DNA from: Halichondria panicea
Taxonomy: Eukaryota; Porifera; Demospongiae; Suberitida; Halichondriidae
Direction of reading: 5' to 3'
Assembly (NCBI RefSeq): GCF_963675165.1
Contig: NC_087393.1
Span: 4,283,502 to 4,347,501, forward strand
Length of the DNA: 64,000 nucleotides
Below are positions 62,101-64,000 of this stretch, piece after piece. Position numbers and translations under genes: made by a program. The notes under the pieces are model-generated. The model had not been told where the DNA came from. It worked only from the letters and a program-made list of their open reading frames with translations, and ran no database searches. How positions within the stretch are numbered: position 1 is the stretch's first letter; the number at the start of each line of letters is the position of its first letter.

Positions 62101-63981
62101 CGTTTCTGATAGTTGTATGAGTGGTTATTTGTGTCCCACACTCGTTTGGCTTAGTGCTAATAGCTCTAAGCTAGAATGTGCATTTAAATAAAATACTCGT
62201 TGAGTACATTCCATGTGCTGTTGTCCAGACTACCTTGCATTGAATAAGGCACTGATGCATGTGCTGCTTTTTGTTTATTATGTAATCTTTATTACTTATT
62301 ACATAATTCATGGCCTTTTGAGTTGTTAGGCTTGCTTGTGTTATACATGTCAGCAAAATGTTGGCTACATGATCTAGGAATTTGCACCATGGGAATAAGG
62401 TGTTGATAACATGGTTGTCACAAGAATTAGGTAAACAGTTTGCTCATGAATATTCATGATTTTCTTATAATGATTTTTGTAAGTGCCATGATAAAAGTTT
62501 GAAGCACATAAATGATATGCATCAATCTGTATGACAAGTATCAGTCTTTAAAAGATTTTCTAGTGGAAGCTCTGAGCGATCATCAAGTTATTAGAATCAA
62601 CACTAACTAGTAGTCGTTTTAAACTTCCAAAAATACTTCTAGCTGTGTGTTTTTGCTCTTATATGATGCTTCTTGCTTCTTACTATTCTGGAGGGCGGAT
62701 CGAAGCGGTTTTTTCTTTCCAGGCCAAGAAACTCTAATACGTAGACTAACTCTACTTAAAATGGTGGTCAGAGCCTAGTTGGGCGTGGCCCGACCGTCCC
62801 TGACGGGAGGTCGGGTTACAAGCTTATCTGGGATTTGTCCTGCTGCATTATGTAACACTGCTATGAATATTGTTATTCTCAAGTAGGTGTTAACTGACTT
62901 GATGACGTGTAGACCACAGCATACACTGCATGCGGTTTCGTAACTAGATGCAAACGGAAGTGTAACTAAGCACATGAAAAATGCTTCAATCTGATAGGGC
63001 GCCACTATAGTGGCGCTAGAACAAATCCCAGATAGGCTTGCAACCCGACCTCCCGTCAGGGACGGTTCAGCCATGCCCAACTAGTCAGAGCCAAGGAAAA
63101 CAGCCTCTGTGAGCTTTCAGTACCAAATATCTCTTCGACCCGCCCTGCATATAGTGAAGCTACAGTAGGCTATACCTAAGCTAACTAGTAAAAATGTCTA
63201 TTCGAGCCATGAAATGACTACTGCGTTTCAGCTGGACTTCTAGCTCATTCTAGCTGCTCACGATCACTAGATCTAGCTCATGATTAATTAATGAGCAAAC
63301 AAACAGTTTATCTTAACTGCAATGGCAATCTTTGACATCTTTAATTGACTTCTGTACTGTAAACACGAGTTAAAAGCCTATAGAAGCTGTTTGTTGCCGT
63401 TACATTGTAACTGTTGGGCAGTTACAGCTGGAATAGACGTACAAACACACACACAGTCAGCTAAACCATATTCCTCGTACGGCTACGCCTCGAAGGGATA
63501 CATTGTATTCAATGAAACATTCATACGTATACGTAATTGATCCTATATTACTGCATGCTCGTGCTTGCTTAACCACCCCTCCCTGTACAGGCTCATGTAT
63601 TGATCCTATTACTGCATGCTCGTGCTTGCTTAACCACCCCTCCCTGTACAGGCTCATGTATTGATCCTATTGCTGCATGCTCGTGCTTGCTTAACCACCC
63701 CTCCCTGTACAGGCTCATGTATTGATCCTATATCACTGCATGCTCGTGCTTGCTTAACCACCCCTCCCTGTACAGGCTCATGTATTTATCCTATTGCTGC
63801 ATGCTCGTGCTTGCTTAACCACCCCCTCCCTGTACAGGCTCTGGAGGACCTCATACAGAGGGAGAAGAAGAGACTGGAACGCAGCAGGAGCAAGTTCCCC
63901 GTGCTACAGGCCAGCAGACTCAGGGAGCTCATGGACGAGAGTCGACTCAGCCAGAAGATGGACAGAACTGAGATTGAGAGA
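23131..63981 (+). CDS. LRRK: LRRK/ROCO-family protein, 5' part: ARM, ANK, disordered, LRR, Roc GTPase, COR start; partial (runs off the window)
   Basis: 31 exons begin at 23131, 23557, 23936, 24258, 24603, 26368, 26639, 26917, 27340, 27651, 28478, 28941, 29269, 29916, 30253, 30477, 31172, 31580, 31971, 32315, 32876, 34642, 35403, 36028, 36519, 37140, 37515, 38152, 38399, 39973 and 63838 (ending 63981). They sum to 5784 nt, exactly 1928 codons, with all phases matching. Residues 1-750 are helical armadillo-like repeats. About 752-847 is ankyrin-like (IEIGADVNHAED). About 848-1300 is Ser/Thr/Lys-rich disorder. LRRs follow (LDLSSN, LNLSNN, LDVSRN, LDISHN). The Roc GTPase has P-loop GAAAKGKT near residue 1680, switch II WDFAGQKEFYSTH, and THID. 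GGMVPSNYL and the next exon begin the COR domain. The domain order is LRRK2-like; LRRK1 lacks the armadillo part. The kinase lies beyond 64 kb. Intron 25 is GC-AG, and intron 30 spans 23.8 kb and hosts nine other genes. Confidence 0.9.
25031..25868. repeat. Minisatellite in LRRK intron, 15 units of two length classes
   Basis: Fifteen copies of a unit with core ttactgtgtgccttgaac followed by ctttcacttcctagtgtaac. Some units carry an extra cgagggaac block (about 59 bp) and others lack it (about 50 bp). It lies in the intron between exons 24603-24691 and 26368-26496 and does not touch coding sequence. High unit similarity suggests recent array growth. Confidence 0.92.
29627..29818. mobile_element. 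TA-target MITE, CCGTATAGCGGGTAATTT family, copy 2
   Basis: Inverted ends ccgtatagcgggtaatttcg and cgaaaattacccgctatacgg, with TA at 29625-29626 and 29819-29820. It lies in the LRRK intron between exons 29269-29410 and 29916-30052. It is related to 15991-16192 along its whole length. Confidence 0.85.
34903..35287. mobile_element. Probable hAT-like nonautonomous element in LRRK intron
   Basis: Starts cagtggcgtaggaag and ends with the imperfect inverse cttcctatactcctctg. Inner inverted blocks are gctggagcacccccttat and ggccacctcagcaccccctta-type text. The target duplication cannot be settled because the flanks are TA-rich (a tatata run follows). The CAGTGGCGTA start is typical of some hAT-type MITEs; assignment is tentative. 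Confidence 0.55.
36827..37061. mobile_element. TA-target MITE, CCGTATAGCGGGAAATTTT subfamily, copy 3
   Basis: The left end ccgtatagcgggaaattttc and right end gaaagtttcccgctatgg are imperfect inverted repeats related to copies 1 and 2, but the interior differs. It occupies much of the GC-AG intron between LRRK exons 36519-36705 and 37140-37250. Confidence 0.72.
38632..38770. repeat. Imperfect tandem repeat (catcacttgaatacatacata), left half
   Basis: Degenerate units of catcacttgaatacatacata with a cacatgta spacer. The array resumes at 39,350-39,460 on the far side of the MITE at 38773-39347. This shows that the MITE landed in a pre-existing minisatellite. Confidence 0.7.
38773..39347. mobile_element. 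575-bp TA-target inverted-repeat element in LRRK intron
   Basis: The termini ccgtactctaccgagattac and gtaatctcggtagagtacgg are perfect inverted repeats, flanked by TA at 38771-38772 and 39348-39349. Subterminal gggcttaatttcgaaa / ctcgaaattaagccc motifs also pair. An internal direct repeat of about 31 bp (aagtcaagattctgcatcag...) occurs twice at 39029-39090. No transposase frame is visible. Confidence 0.85.
40437..41417 (+). CDS. TspO/MBR-like tryptophan-rich multi-pass membrane protein, copy A (nested in LRRK intron)
   Basis: A single uninterrupted frame of 326 codons; Met at 40443 (MESEKIDQYRP) matches the other copies and may be the true start. About eight hydrophobic helices are visible. 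The sequon NGT lies in the first loop (FKNGTTEVSD). It is followed by the family signature TPAGWIFKIWGLVY, then WTYLWGNLY, a charged YRETPALSSTKKFKIDLY loop, and a C-terminal block SAHWGVEEDNRNPIF. The order EVSD - TPAGW.F..WG..Y - W..LW - WVAIAT..N resembles long bacterial tryptophan-rich (TspO/MBR-type) proteins; this is from memory of the family and function is unknown. The C-terminus carries a short tandem duplication: tttgtacgtcctctggctgt at 41326-41345 recurs as tttgtacgtactctggctgt at 41387-41406. It is transcribed in the same sense as the host gene. Confidence 0.8.
   Translation: MIMESEKIDQYRPTTTVRVLEFVSLLVATVLVVVMFILSILSNFPHIGVGFKNGTTEVSDIFYTQLTPAGWIFKIWGLVYTWQVIWIIYGWSFVFRPATPRAISFVTYILYSIGQLCNIAWTYLWGNLYTAASFGVAVVLSLILYSTLVAQAIHLYRETPALSSTKKFKIDLYLTRIIVLNSIAIYIAWVAIATELNFVILLVYYCGVDDTTAVTIDLACLLIVIIVYFILENTLFDRFARFVFIFYPSLIWAFTGIVSAHWGVEEDNRNPIFTLVLLVLCIVLFIVRIILWIVFAFVRPLAVPKTKPPLRDFICIICTYSGCSKN
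41418..43593. other. Spacer between array genes A and B with repeat segments
   Basis: No gene seen. It contains a short perfect palindrome at 41797-41823 (ctttccatatccac / gtggatatggaaag). A segment at about 42,640-42,720 is similar to 40,045-40,120 (ta.cgtaagt.gccca, agatt.agcacac.ttat), showing that the A/B duplication includes upstream DNA. The dispersed repeat at 42,945-43,440 is shared with 2.2-3.2 kb. Confidence 0.5.
43594..44547 (+). CDS. TspO/MBR-like membrane protein, copy B
   Basis: 318 codons from MESKKIDQYRP; the open frame extends 18 codons further upstream (43540), but the internal Met matches the family. It is very similar to copy A across most of its length, including TPAGWTFTIWGLVY, AISFVTYILYSIGQLCNIAW and SAHWGVEEDNRN. 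It diverges after PLAVPKT, ending SLGDLFCSICLKK. It keeps the loop sequon (KNGTKEVSD). A and B form their own subgroup (DQYRPTTTVRVLEF) and are the only + strand members. Both hydrophobic pattern and length are intact. Confidence 0.8.
   Translation: MESKKIDQYRPTTTVRVLEFVSLLVATLLVVVMLIFSILSNFPHIGVGFKNGTKEVSDIFYTQLTPAGWTFTIWGLVYTWQVIWIIYGWSFVFRPATPRAISFVTYILYSIGQLCNIAWTYLWGNLYTAASFGVAVAFSLILCASLVAQAIHLYRETPALSSTKKFKIDFYIARIVVLNSIAIYVLWVAIASELNFVILLVYYYGVDDTTAVTIDLACLLIIIISYFILENTFFDRFARFIFIVYPVFIWAFSGIVSAHWGVEEDNRNPIFTLVLLVLCIVLFIVRIILWIVYAFVRPLAVPKTSLGDLFCSICLKK
44548..46132. other. Spacer between convergent array genes B and C
   Basis: No gene seen. It holds a hairpin near 44,793-44,870 (ggggtttatgacaataaacc / ggtttactgtcataaacccc), a TA-rich run at 45,627-45,643, and the shorter copy of the 3.4-kb foldback repeat at about 45,722-45,918. 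Confidence 0.5.
46133..47101 (-). CDS. TspO/MBR-like membrane protein, copy C
   Basis: 322 codons with an extended N-terminus (MENVIESEKGSIENENVSQYKP) relative to the others. It is intact, with TPAGWTFTIWGIIY, IWIYLWGNLY and SAHWGVEEDNRN. The loop has a sequon variant KNTTGAISD. It ends in TSKIACQLCDV, unlike the KPKIVV end of the later copies. It is the most divergent of the minus-strand members by eye, and converges with copy B. Confidence 0.8.
   Translation of the reverse strand: MENVIESEKGSIENENVSQYKPTQTYRVLEFIFLLLTTIILGVALLASSLSNVEGAGFKNTTGAISDIYYTQITPAGWTFTIWGIIYTAQVLWIIYGWSFVFRPATPQAISFVTYIFYGFANICNLIWIYLWGNLYPEVAFGIIALCSISLYATVIAQAIHLYRETPALSSTKKFKIDLYLSRIIVLNSVAIYAAWVTTATQLNFVILLVYYGGVDATTASTVGLSILLVAIIVYFILENTILDRFARFVFIVYPLFIWAFSGALSAHWGVEEDNRNPIFTLVLLVLCVVLFIVRIILWIVFAFVRPLAVPTSKIACQLCDV
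47102..48342. other. Spacer between C and D with a tandem duplication
   Basis: A roughly 107-bp unit beginning gagctgttcaatctggttgc occurs twice in tandem (about 47,231-47,336 and 47,336-47,448). Each unit contains ggtaaagggtcattaaacga. No gene was seen in the remainder. Confidence 0.65.
48343..49272 (-). CDS. TspO/MBR-like membrane protein, copy D
   Basis: 310 codons from MESEKVSPYRPTLTYRVLEF; an in-frame upstream extension to 49383 is open but not shared by other copies, so the internal Met is preferred. It is intact: sequon RNGTGEVSD, TPAGWTFSVWGVIY, IWVYLWGNLY, YRETPALSSTKKF, SAHWGVEEDNRN. The C-terminus LRYSSVCR differs from KPKIVV. It is intronless like all members. It belongs to the SPYRPTLTYRVLEF subgroup together with E-I. 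Confidence 0.8.
   Translation of the reverse strand: MESEKVSPYRPTLTYRVLEFIFLLLTTIILGLTFLTSILSNVEGAGFRNGTGEVSDIYYTEITPAGWTFSVWGVIYTAQVIWIVYGWSFVFRPATPRAISFVTYIFYGFANLCNIIWVYLWGNLYAQVAFGLIVLCGISLYATLVAQAIHLYRETPALSSTKKFKIDLYLTRIIVLNSLAIYASWLTVATQLNFVILLVYYGGVDATTASTVGLSILLVVIIVYFILENTILDRFARFVFVVYPLFIWAFTGAVSAHWGVEEDNRNPIFTVVLLVLCIVLFIVRIILWIVFAFVRPLAVPKLRYSSVCR
49273..49963. other. Spacer D-E; contains left boundary of a segmental duplication
   Basis: No gene seen. From about 49,467 (tttgtaccatcaattgggtt) rightwards the sequence is nearly identical to that from about 55,048. This marks the start of a duplicated block. Confidence 0.7.
49964..52257 (-). pseudogene. TspO/MBR-like copy E, broken by insertion and a 2-nt deletion
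   Basis: The 5' coding end is at 52178-52257 (MESVKVSPYRPTLTYRVLEF...) and the rest at 49964-50802. Between them lies an insertion of about 1375 bp. A second lesion near 50453-50458 (atcagtggcg, where copy G has atcacagtggcg) removes 2 nt and shifts frame. Apart from these it is nearly identical to copy G (55556-56476), its segmental-duplication partner. The insert has no GT-AG boundaries in the sense of the gene, so splicing it out is unlikely. The product cannot be full-length. Confidence 0.88.
50803..52177. mobile_element. Insertion in copy E containing a large hairpin (116-bp arms)
   Basis: GATT occurs on both sides (50799-50802 and 52174-52177), compatible with a short target duplication. 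The right part is a foldback: arm 51629-51744 is the reverse complement of 52062-52177 (ends aatccgactagaaaaacatt / aatgtttttctagtcggatt). The right arm ends exactly at the gene junction. A small hairpin (gtaaaaccagtaggttttac, 50804-50823) sits at the left end. No transposase-like frame was found. Element class is uncertain. Confidence 0.75.
52624..52757. mobile_element. MULE-like MITE, CAGAGGAGGT family
   Basis: The ends CAGAGGAGGTACGACAC and GTGTCGGACCTCCTCTG are inverted repeats. The flanks ATTCACACC (52615-52623) and AGTCACACC (52758-52766) form a 9-bp duplication with one mismatch in the pair. It was present before the block duplication, since an allied copy is at 56843-56975. Confidence 0.85.
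53334..53574. mobile_element. TAGTTGGGC MITE, copy in duplicated block 1
   Basis: The left end tagttgggcggagcccgacc and right end cgaccaacta are partially inverted. The subterminal tccctgacgggaggtagggt is shared with 62776-63083. The right arm is shorter than in that complete element, so it appears internally deleted. The duplicated partner is at 57539-57816. Confidence 0.7.
53849..54769 (-). CDS. TspO/MBR-like membrane protein, copy F
   Basis: 306 codons from MESEKVSPYRP; the frame is open upstream to 54871, but the internal Met fits the family. It is intact, with RNGTGDVSD, TPAAWTFAVWGVIY (Ala in place of Gly after TPA, shared with copy H), ITWVYLWGNLY and terminal PKPKIVV. It is the partner of copy H in the segmental duplication, with few amino-acid differences. 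Eight hydrophobic segments are present and there are no introns. Confidence 0.82.
   Translation of the reverse strand: MESEKVSPYRPTLTYRVLEFIFLLLTTIILGVTFLTSILSNVEGAGFRNGTGDVSDIYYTQITPAAWTFAVWGVIYTAQVLWIVYGWSFVFRPATPRAISFVTYIFYGFANLCTITWVYLWGNLYAQVAFGLIVLCGISLYATVIAQAIHLYRETPALSSTKKFKIDLYLSRIIVLNSIAIYASWLTVATQINFIILLVYYGGVDATTASTVGLSILLVVIIVYFILENTILDRFARFVFVVYPLFIWAFTGAVSAHWGVEEDNRNPIFTLVLLVLCIVLFIVRIILWIVFAFVRPLAVPKPKIVV
54770..55555. other. Spacer F-G, junction between the two duplicated blocks
   Basis: The left part is unique. From about 55,048 it repeats 49,467 onward. tttgtaccatcaattgggtt is preceded by a related degenerate copy (ttgtacagccatcaattggt, about 55,008). Such short repeats could have primed unequal crossing-over. 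No gene seen. Confidence 0.6.
55556..56476 (-). CDS. TspO/MBR-like membrane protein, copy G
   Basis: 306 intact codons starting MESVKVSPYRP. Loop sequon MNITGEVSDSYN; signature GPAAWTFAVWGVIY, where the usual Thr of TPA is lost; VWTYTWGNLYPQ; C-terminal KPKIVV. EKDNQNPIF replaces the EEDNRNPIF of the other copies. It is the intact counterpart of broken copy E, and the pair share the unusual EKDNQN and VNYGGVDPTT features. Confidence 0.82.
   Translation of the reverse strand: MESVKVSPYRPTLTYRVLEFIFLLLTTIILGLTLLTGLLSNIEGAGFMNITGEVSDSYNTQIGPAAWTFAVWGVIYTAQVIWIVYGWSFVFRPATPRAISFVTYIFYGFANLCSIVWTYTWGNLYPQVAFAFIALCGISLYATVIAQAIHLYRETPALSSTKKFKIDLYLTRIIVLNSVAIYASWLTAATQLNFVIVLVNYGGVDPTTAGTVGLSILLVVIIIYFILENTILDRFARFVFVVYPLLIWAFTGIVSAHWGVEKDNQNPIFTLVLLVLCIVLFIVRIILWIVFAFVRPLVVPKPKIVV
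56843..56975. mobile_element. MULE-like MITE, CAGAGGAGGT family, copy in block 2
   Basis: It is nearly identical to 52624-52757 and carries the same 9-bp flanks (attcacacc / agtcacacc). It was therefore copied with the block rather than transposed. Confidence 0.85.
57539..57816. mobile_element. TAGTTGGGC MITE, copy in duplicated block 2
   Basis: Counterpart of 53334-53574. It is longer because it retains an interior stretch near 57,673-57,725 (gcacaaccgcaagcaaggta) that block 1 lacks. Confidence 0.7.
58084..59004 (-). CDS. TspO/MBR-like membrane protein, copy H
   Basis: 306 intact codons, MESEKVSPYRPTMTYRVLEF to KPKIVV. It differs from copy F at scattered positions (for example RNGTGEVSD versus RNGTGDVSD, and VDAITAGT versus VDATTAST). 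It keeps TPAAWTFAVWGVIY and all hydrophobic segments. The reading frame is free of stops, suggesting that it is under constraint or is a very recent duplicate. Confidence 0.82.
   Translation of the reverse strand: MESEKVSPYRPTMTYRVLEFIFLLLTTIILGVTFLTSILSNVEGAGFRNGTGEVSDIYYTQITPAAWTFAVWGVIYTAQVLWIVYGWSFVFRPATPRAISFVTYIFYGFANLCTITWVYLWGNLYAQVAFGLIVLCGISLYATLVAQAIHLYRETPALSSTKKFKIDLYLSRIIVLNSIAIYASWLTVATQINFVILLVYYGGVDAITAGTVGLSILLVVIIVYFILENTILDRFARFVFIVYPLFIWAFTGAVSAHWGVEEDNRNPIFTLVLLVLCIVLFIVRIILWIVFAFVRPLAVPKPKIVV
59066..59368. mobile_element. Foldback MITE
   Basis: The arms gcaaagtcaatttgtagttt and aaactacaaattgactttgc are perfect inverted repeats about 270 bp apart. The left arm starts near 59069 and the right arm ends near 59364. 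The boundary and target duplication are not settled. It directly abuts the element at 59372. Confidence 0.65.
59372..60558. mobile_element. TA-target element with about 85-bp inverted repeats, host of a nested element
   Basis: The left end cagagtttttcaggttgctt and right end aagcaacctgaaaaactctg are flanked by TA (59370-59371 and 60559-60560). Inverted similarity continues through ...cacgtg.cttagcc.ttataag. The interior contains the separate element at 59500-60065. Confidence 0.8.
59500..60065. mobile_element. TAGCC-type element with perfect 10-bp target duplication, nested
   Basis: Starts TAGCCTCC and ends ggcctgggatcgaggcta, the same terminus as the MITE at 734-844. It is flanked by TGTGACCAGC at 59490-59499 and 60066-60075. 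The subterminal actgtttgcgcatgcgc and gcgcatgcgcaaacagt are inverted. There is no transposase frame. Confidence 0.85.
61144..62064 (-). CDS. TspO/MBR-like membrane protein, copy I
   Basis: 306 intact codons, MESEKVSPYRPTLTYRVLEF to KPKIVV. The loop sequon is RNGTQEISD. The rest is canonical: TPAGWTFAVWGVIY, ITWIYLWGNLY, YRETPALSSTKKF, SAHWGVEEDNRN. It is the last array member before the host gene resumes at 63838. The C-terminal 30 codons are strongly conserved with the other copies, including a long hydrophobic run (LLVLCIVLFIVRIILWIVFA). Confidence 0.82.
   Translation of the reverse strand: MESEKVSPYRPTLTYRVLEFIFLLLTTIILGVTFLTNILSNVEGAGFRNGTQEISDIFYTQITPAGWTFAVWGVIYTAQVLWIVYGWSFVFRPATPRAISFVTYIFYGFANLCNITWIYLWGNLYAQVAFGFIALFGILLYATVIAQAIHLYRETPALSSTKKFKIDLYLSRIIVLNSVAIYACWLTAATQLNFVILLIYYGGVDATTAGTVGLSILLVVIIVYFILENTILDRFARFVFVVYPLFIWAFSGIVSAHWGVEEDNRNPIFTVVLLVLCIVLFIVRIILWIVFAFVRPLAVPKPKIVV
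62065..62775. other. Spacer after copy I
   Basis: AT-rich sequence, with no gene and no clear repeat apart from flank similarity just upstream of copy I (gtcagcaaaat.., as near 60,750). Confidence 0.5.
62776..63083. mobile_element. Complete TAGTTGGGC MITE, perfect 9-bp target duplication
   Basis: The ends tagttgggcgtggcccgacc and, inverted, cggttcagccatgcccaacta extend as inverted repeats of about 65 bp into gcttatctgggatttgt. GTCAGAGCC flanks both sides (62767-62775 and 63084-63092). A 9-bp duplication and long terminal repeats point to a MULE-like element. An inner small palindrome (gtccctgacgggag) lies in each arm. Confidence 0.88.
63084..63534. other. Intron sequence with no recognised feature
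   Basis: Last part of the giant LRRK intron before the tandem acceptor repeats. Nothing gene-like seen. Confidence 0.5.
63535..63840. repeat. Five tandem copies of the intron 3' splice acceptor region
   Basis: Units of about 60 bp read tgatcctat..ctgcatgctc, gtgcttgcttaacc, then acccctccctgtacaggctc. The AG dinucleotides end at 63590, 63651, 63712, 63775 and 63837. Only the last is joined to the LRRK exon reading GCT CTG GAG GAC; the others are followed by GCTCATGTATT. Confidence 0.9.
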
Positions 63982-64000
63982 GTAAGCTATCATAACTGGT

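Noticed and set aside
63457..63657. Minus-strand frame over the acceptor repeats
   Set aside because: Tandem repeat translation with no support from codon pattern or homology.

Overview
This is a metazoan nuclear genomic window. Genes are intron-rich with GT-AG introns (one GC-AG), coding density is compact, and composition is AT-rich. It contains the animal gene families USP22, NUBP1, a SENP-type SUMO protease and a LRRK/ROCO kinase, together with many short inverted-repeat DNA transposons. Short introns, small intergenic distances and frequent motifs such as tacatgtac and gctagctagc suggest a sponge or another early-branching invertebrate; that assignment is inference. Exon models were built by hand from translation plus splice signals. 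For USP22, NUBP1, SENP, the zinc-finger gene and the LRRK part in the window, summed exon lengths are exact multiples of three.

Layout. 0.2-2.1 kb (-): decayed POT/SLC15-type transporter with a nonsense codon, two frameshifts and a MITE inside a coding exon. 2.2-4.3 kb: repeat-rich spacer with a LINE tail and a Tigger-like MITE. 4.3-9.0 kb (-): USP22-like deubiquitinase, 12 exons. 9.4-13.5 kb (-): NUBP1 Fe-S assembly ATPase, 8 exons. 13.7-19.5 kb (+): unrecognised 1513-residue C2H2 zinc-finger protein. 19.7-23.1 kb (-): SENP1/2-like SUMO protease, 8 exons, convergent with the zinc-finger gene. 23.1-64 kb (+): LRRK-like gene, 31 exons seen (ARM-ANK-disordered-LRR-Roc-COR); its start codon is only 40 bp from that of the divergent SENP gene. 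The kinase region lies beyond the window.

The most striking structure is the last complete LRRK intron (40,028-63,837, about 23.8 kb). It houses nine copies of one intronless gene family encoding about 306-residue multi-pass membrane proteins that resemble the long bacterial tryptophan-rich (TspO/MBR-like) proteins. Two copies are on + and seven on -. Eight are intact and one is broken by a 2-nt deletion and a 1.4-kb insertion. A two-gene block of about 4 kb inside the array has itself been duplicated. The intron ends in five tandem copies of its own 3' splice acceptor region.

Functional themes. USP22 (ubiquitin), SENP (SUMO) and LRRK (signalling) are housekeeping or regulatory genes with no operon-like link. 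The nested TspO-like array is the accessory, recently expanding part. Mobile elements fall into recognisable families: TA-target mariner/pogo-like MITEs, and several 9-10 bp target-duplication families resembling MULEs.
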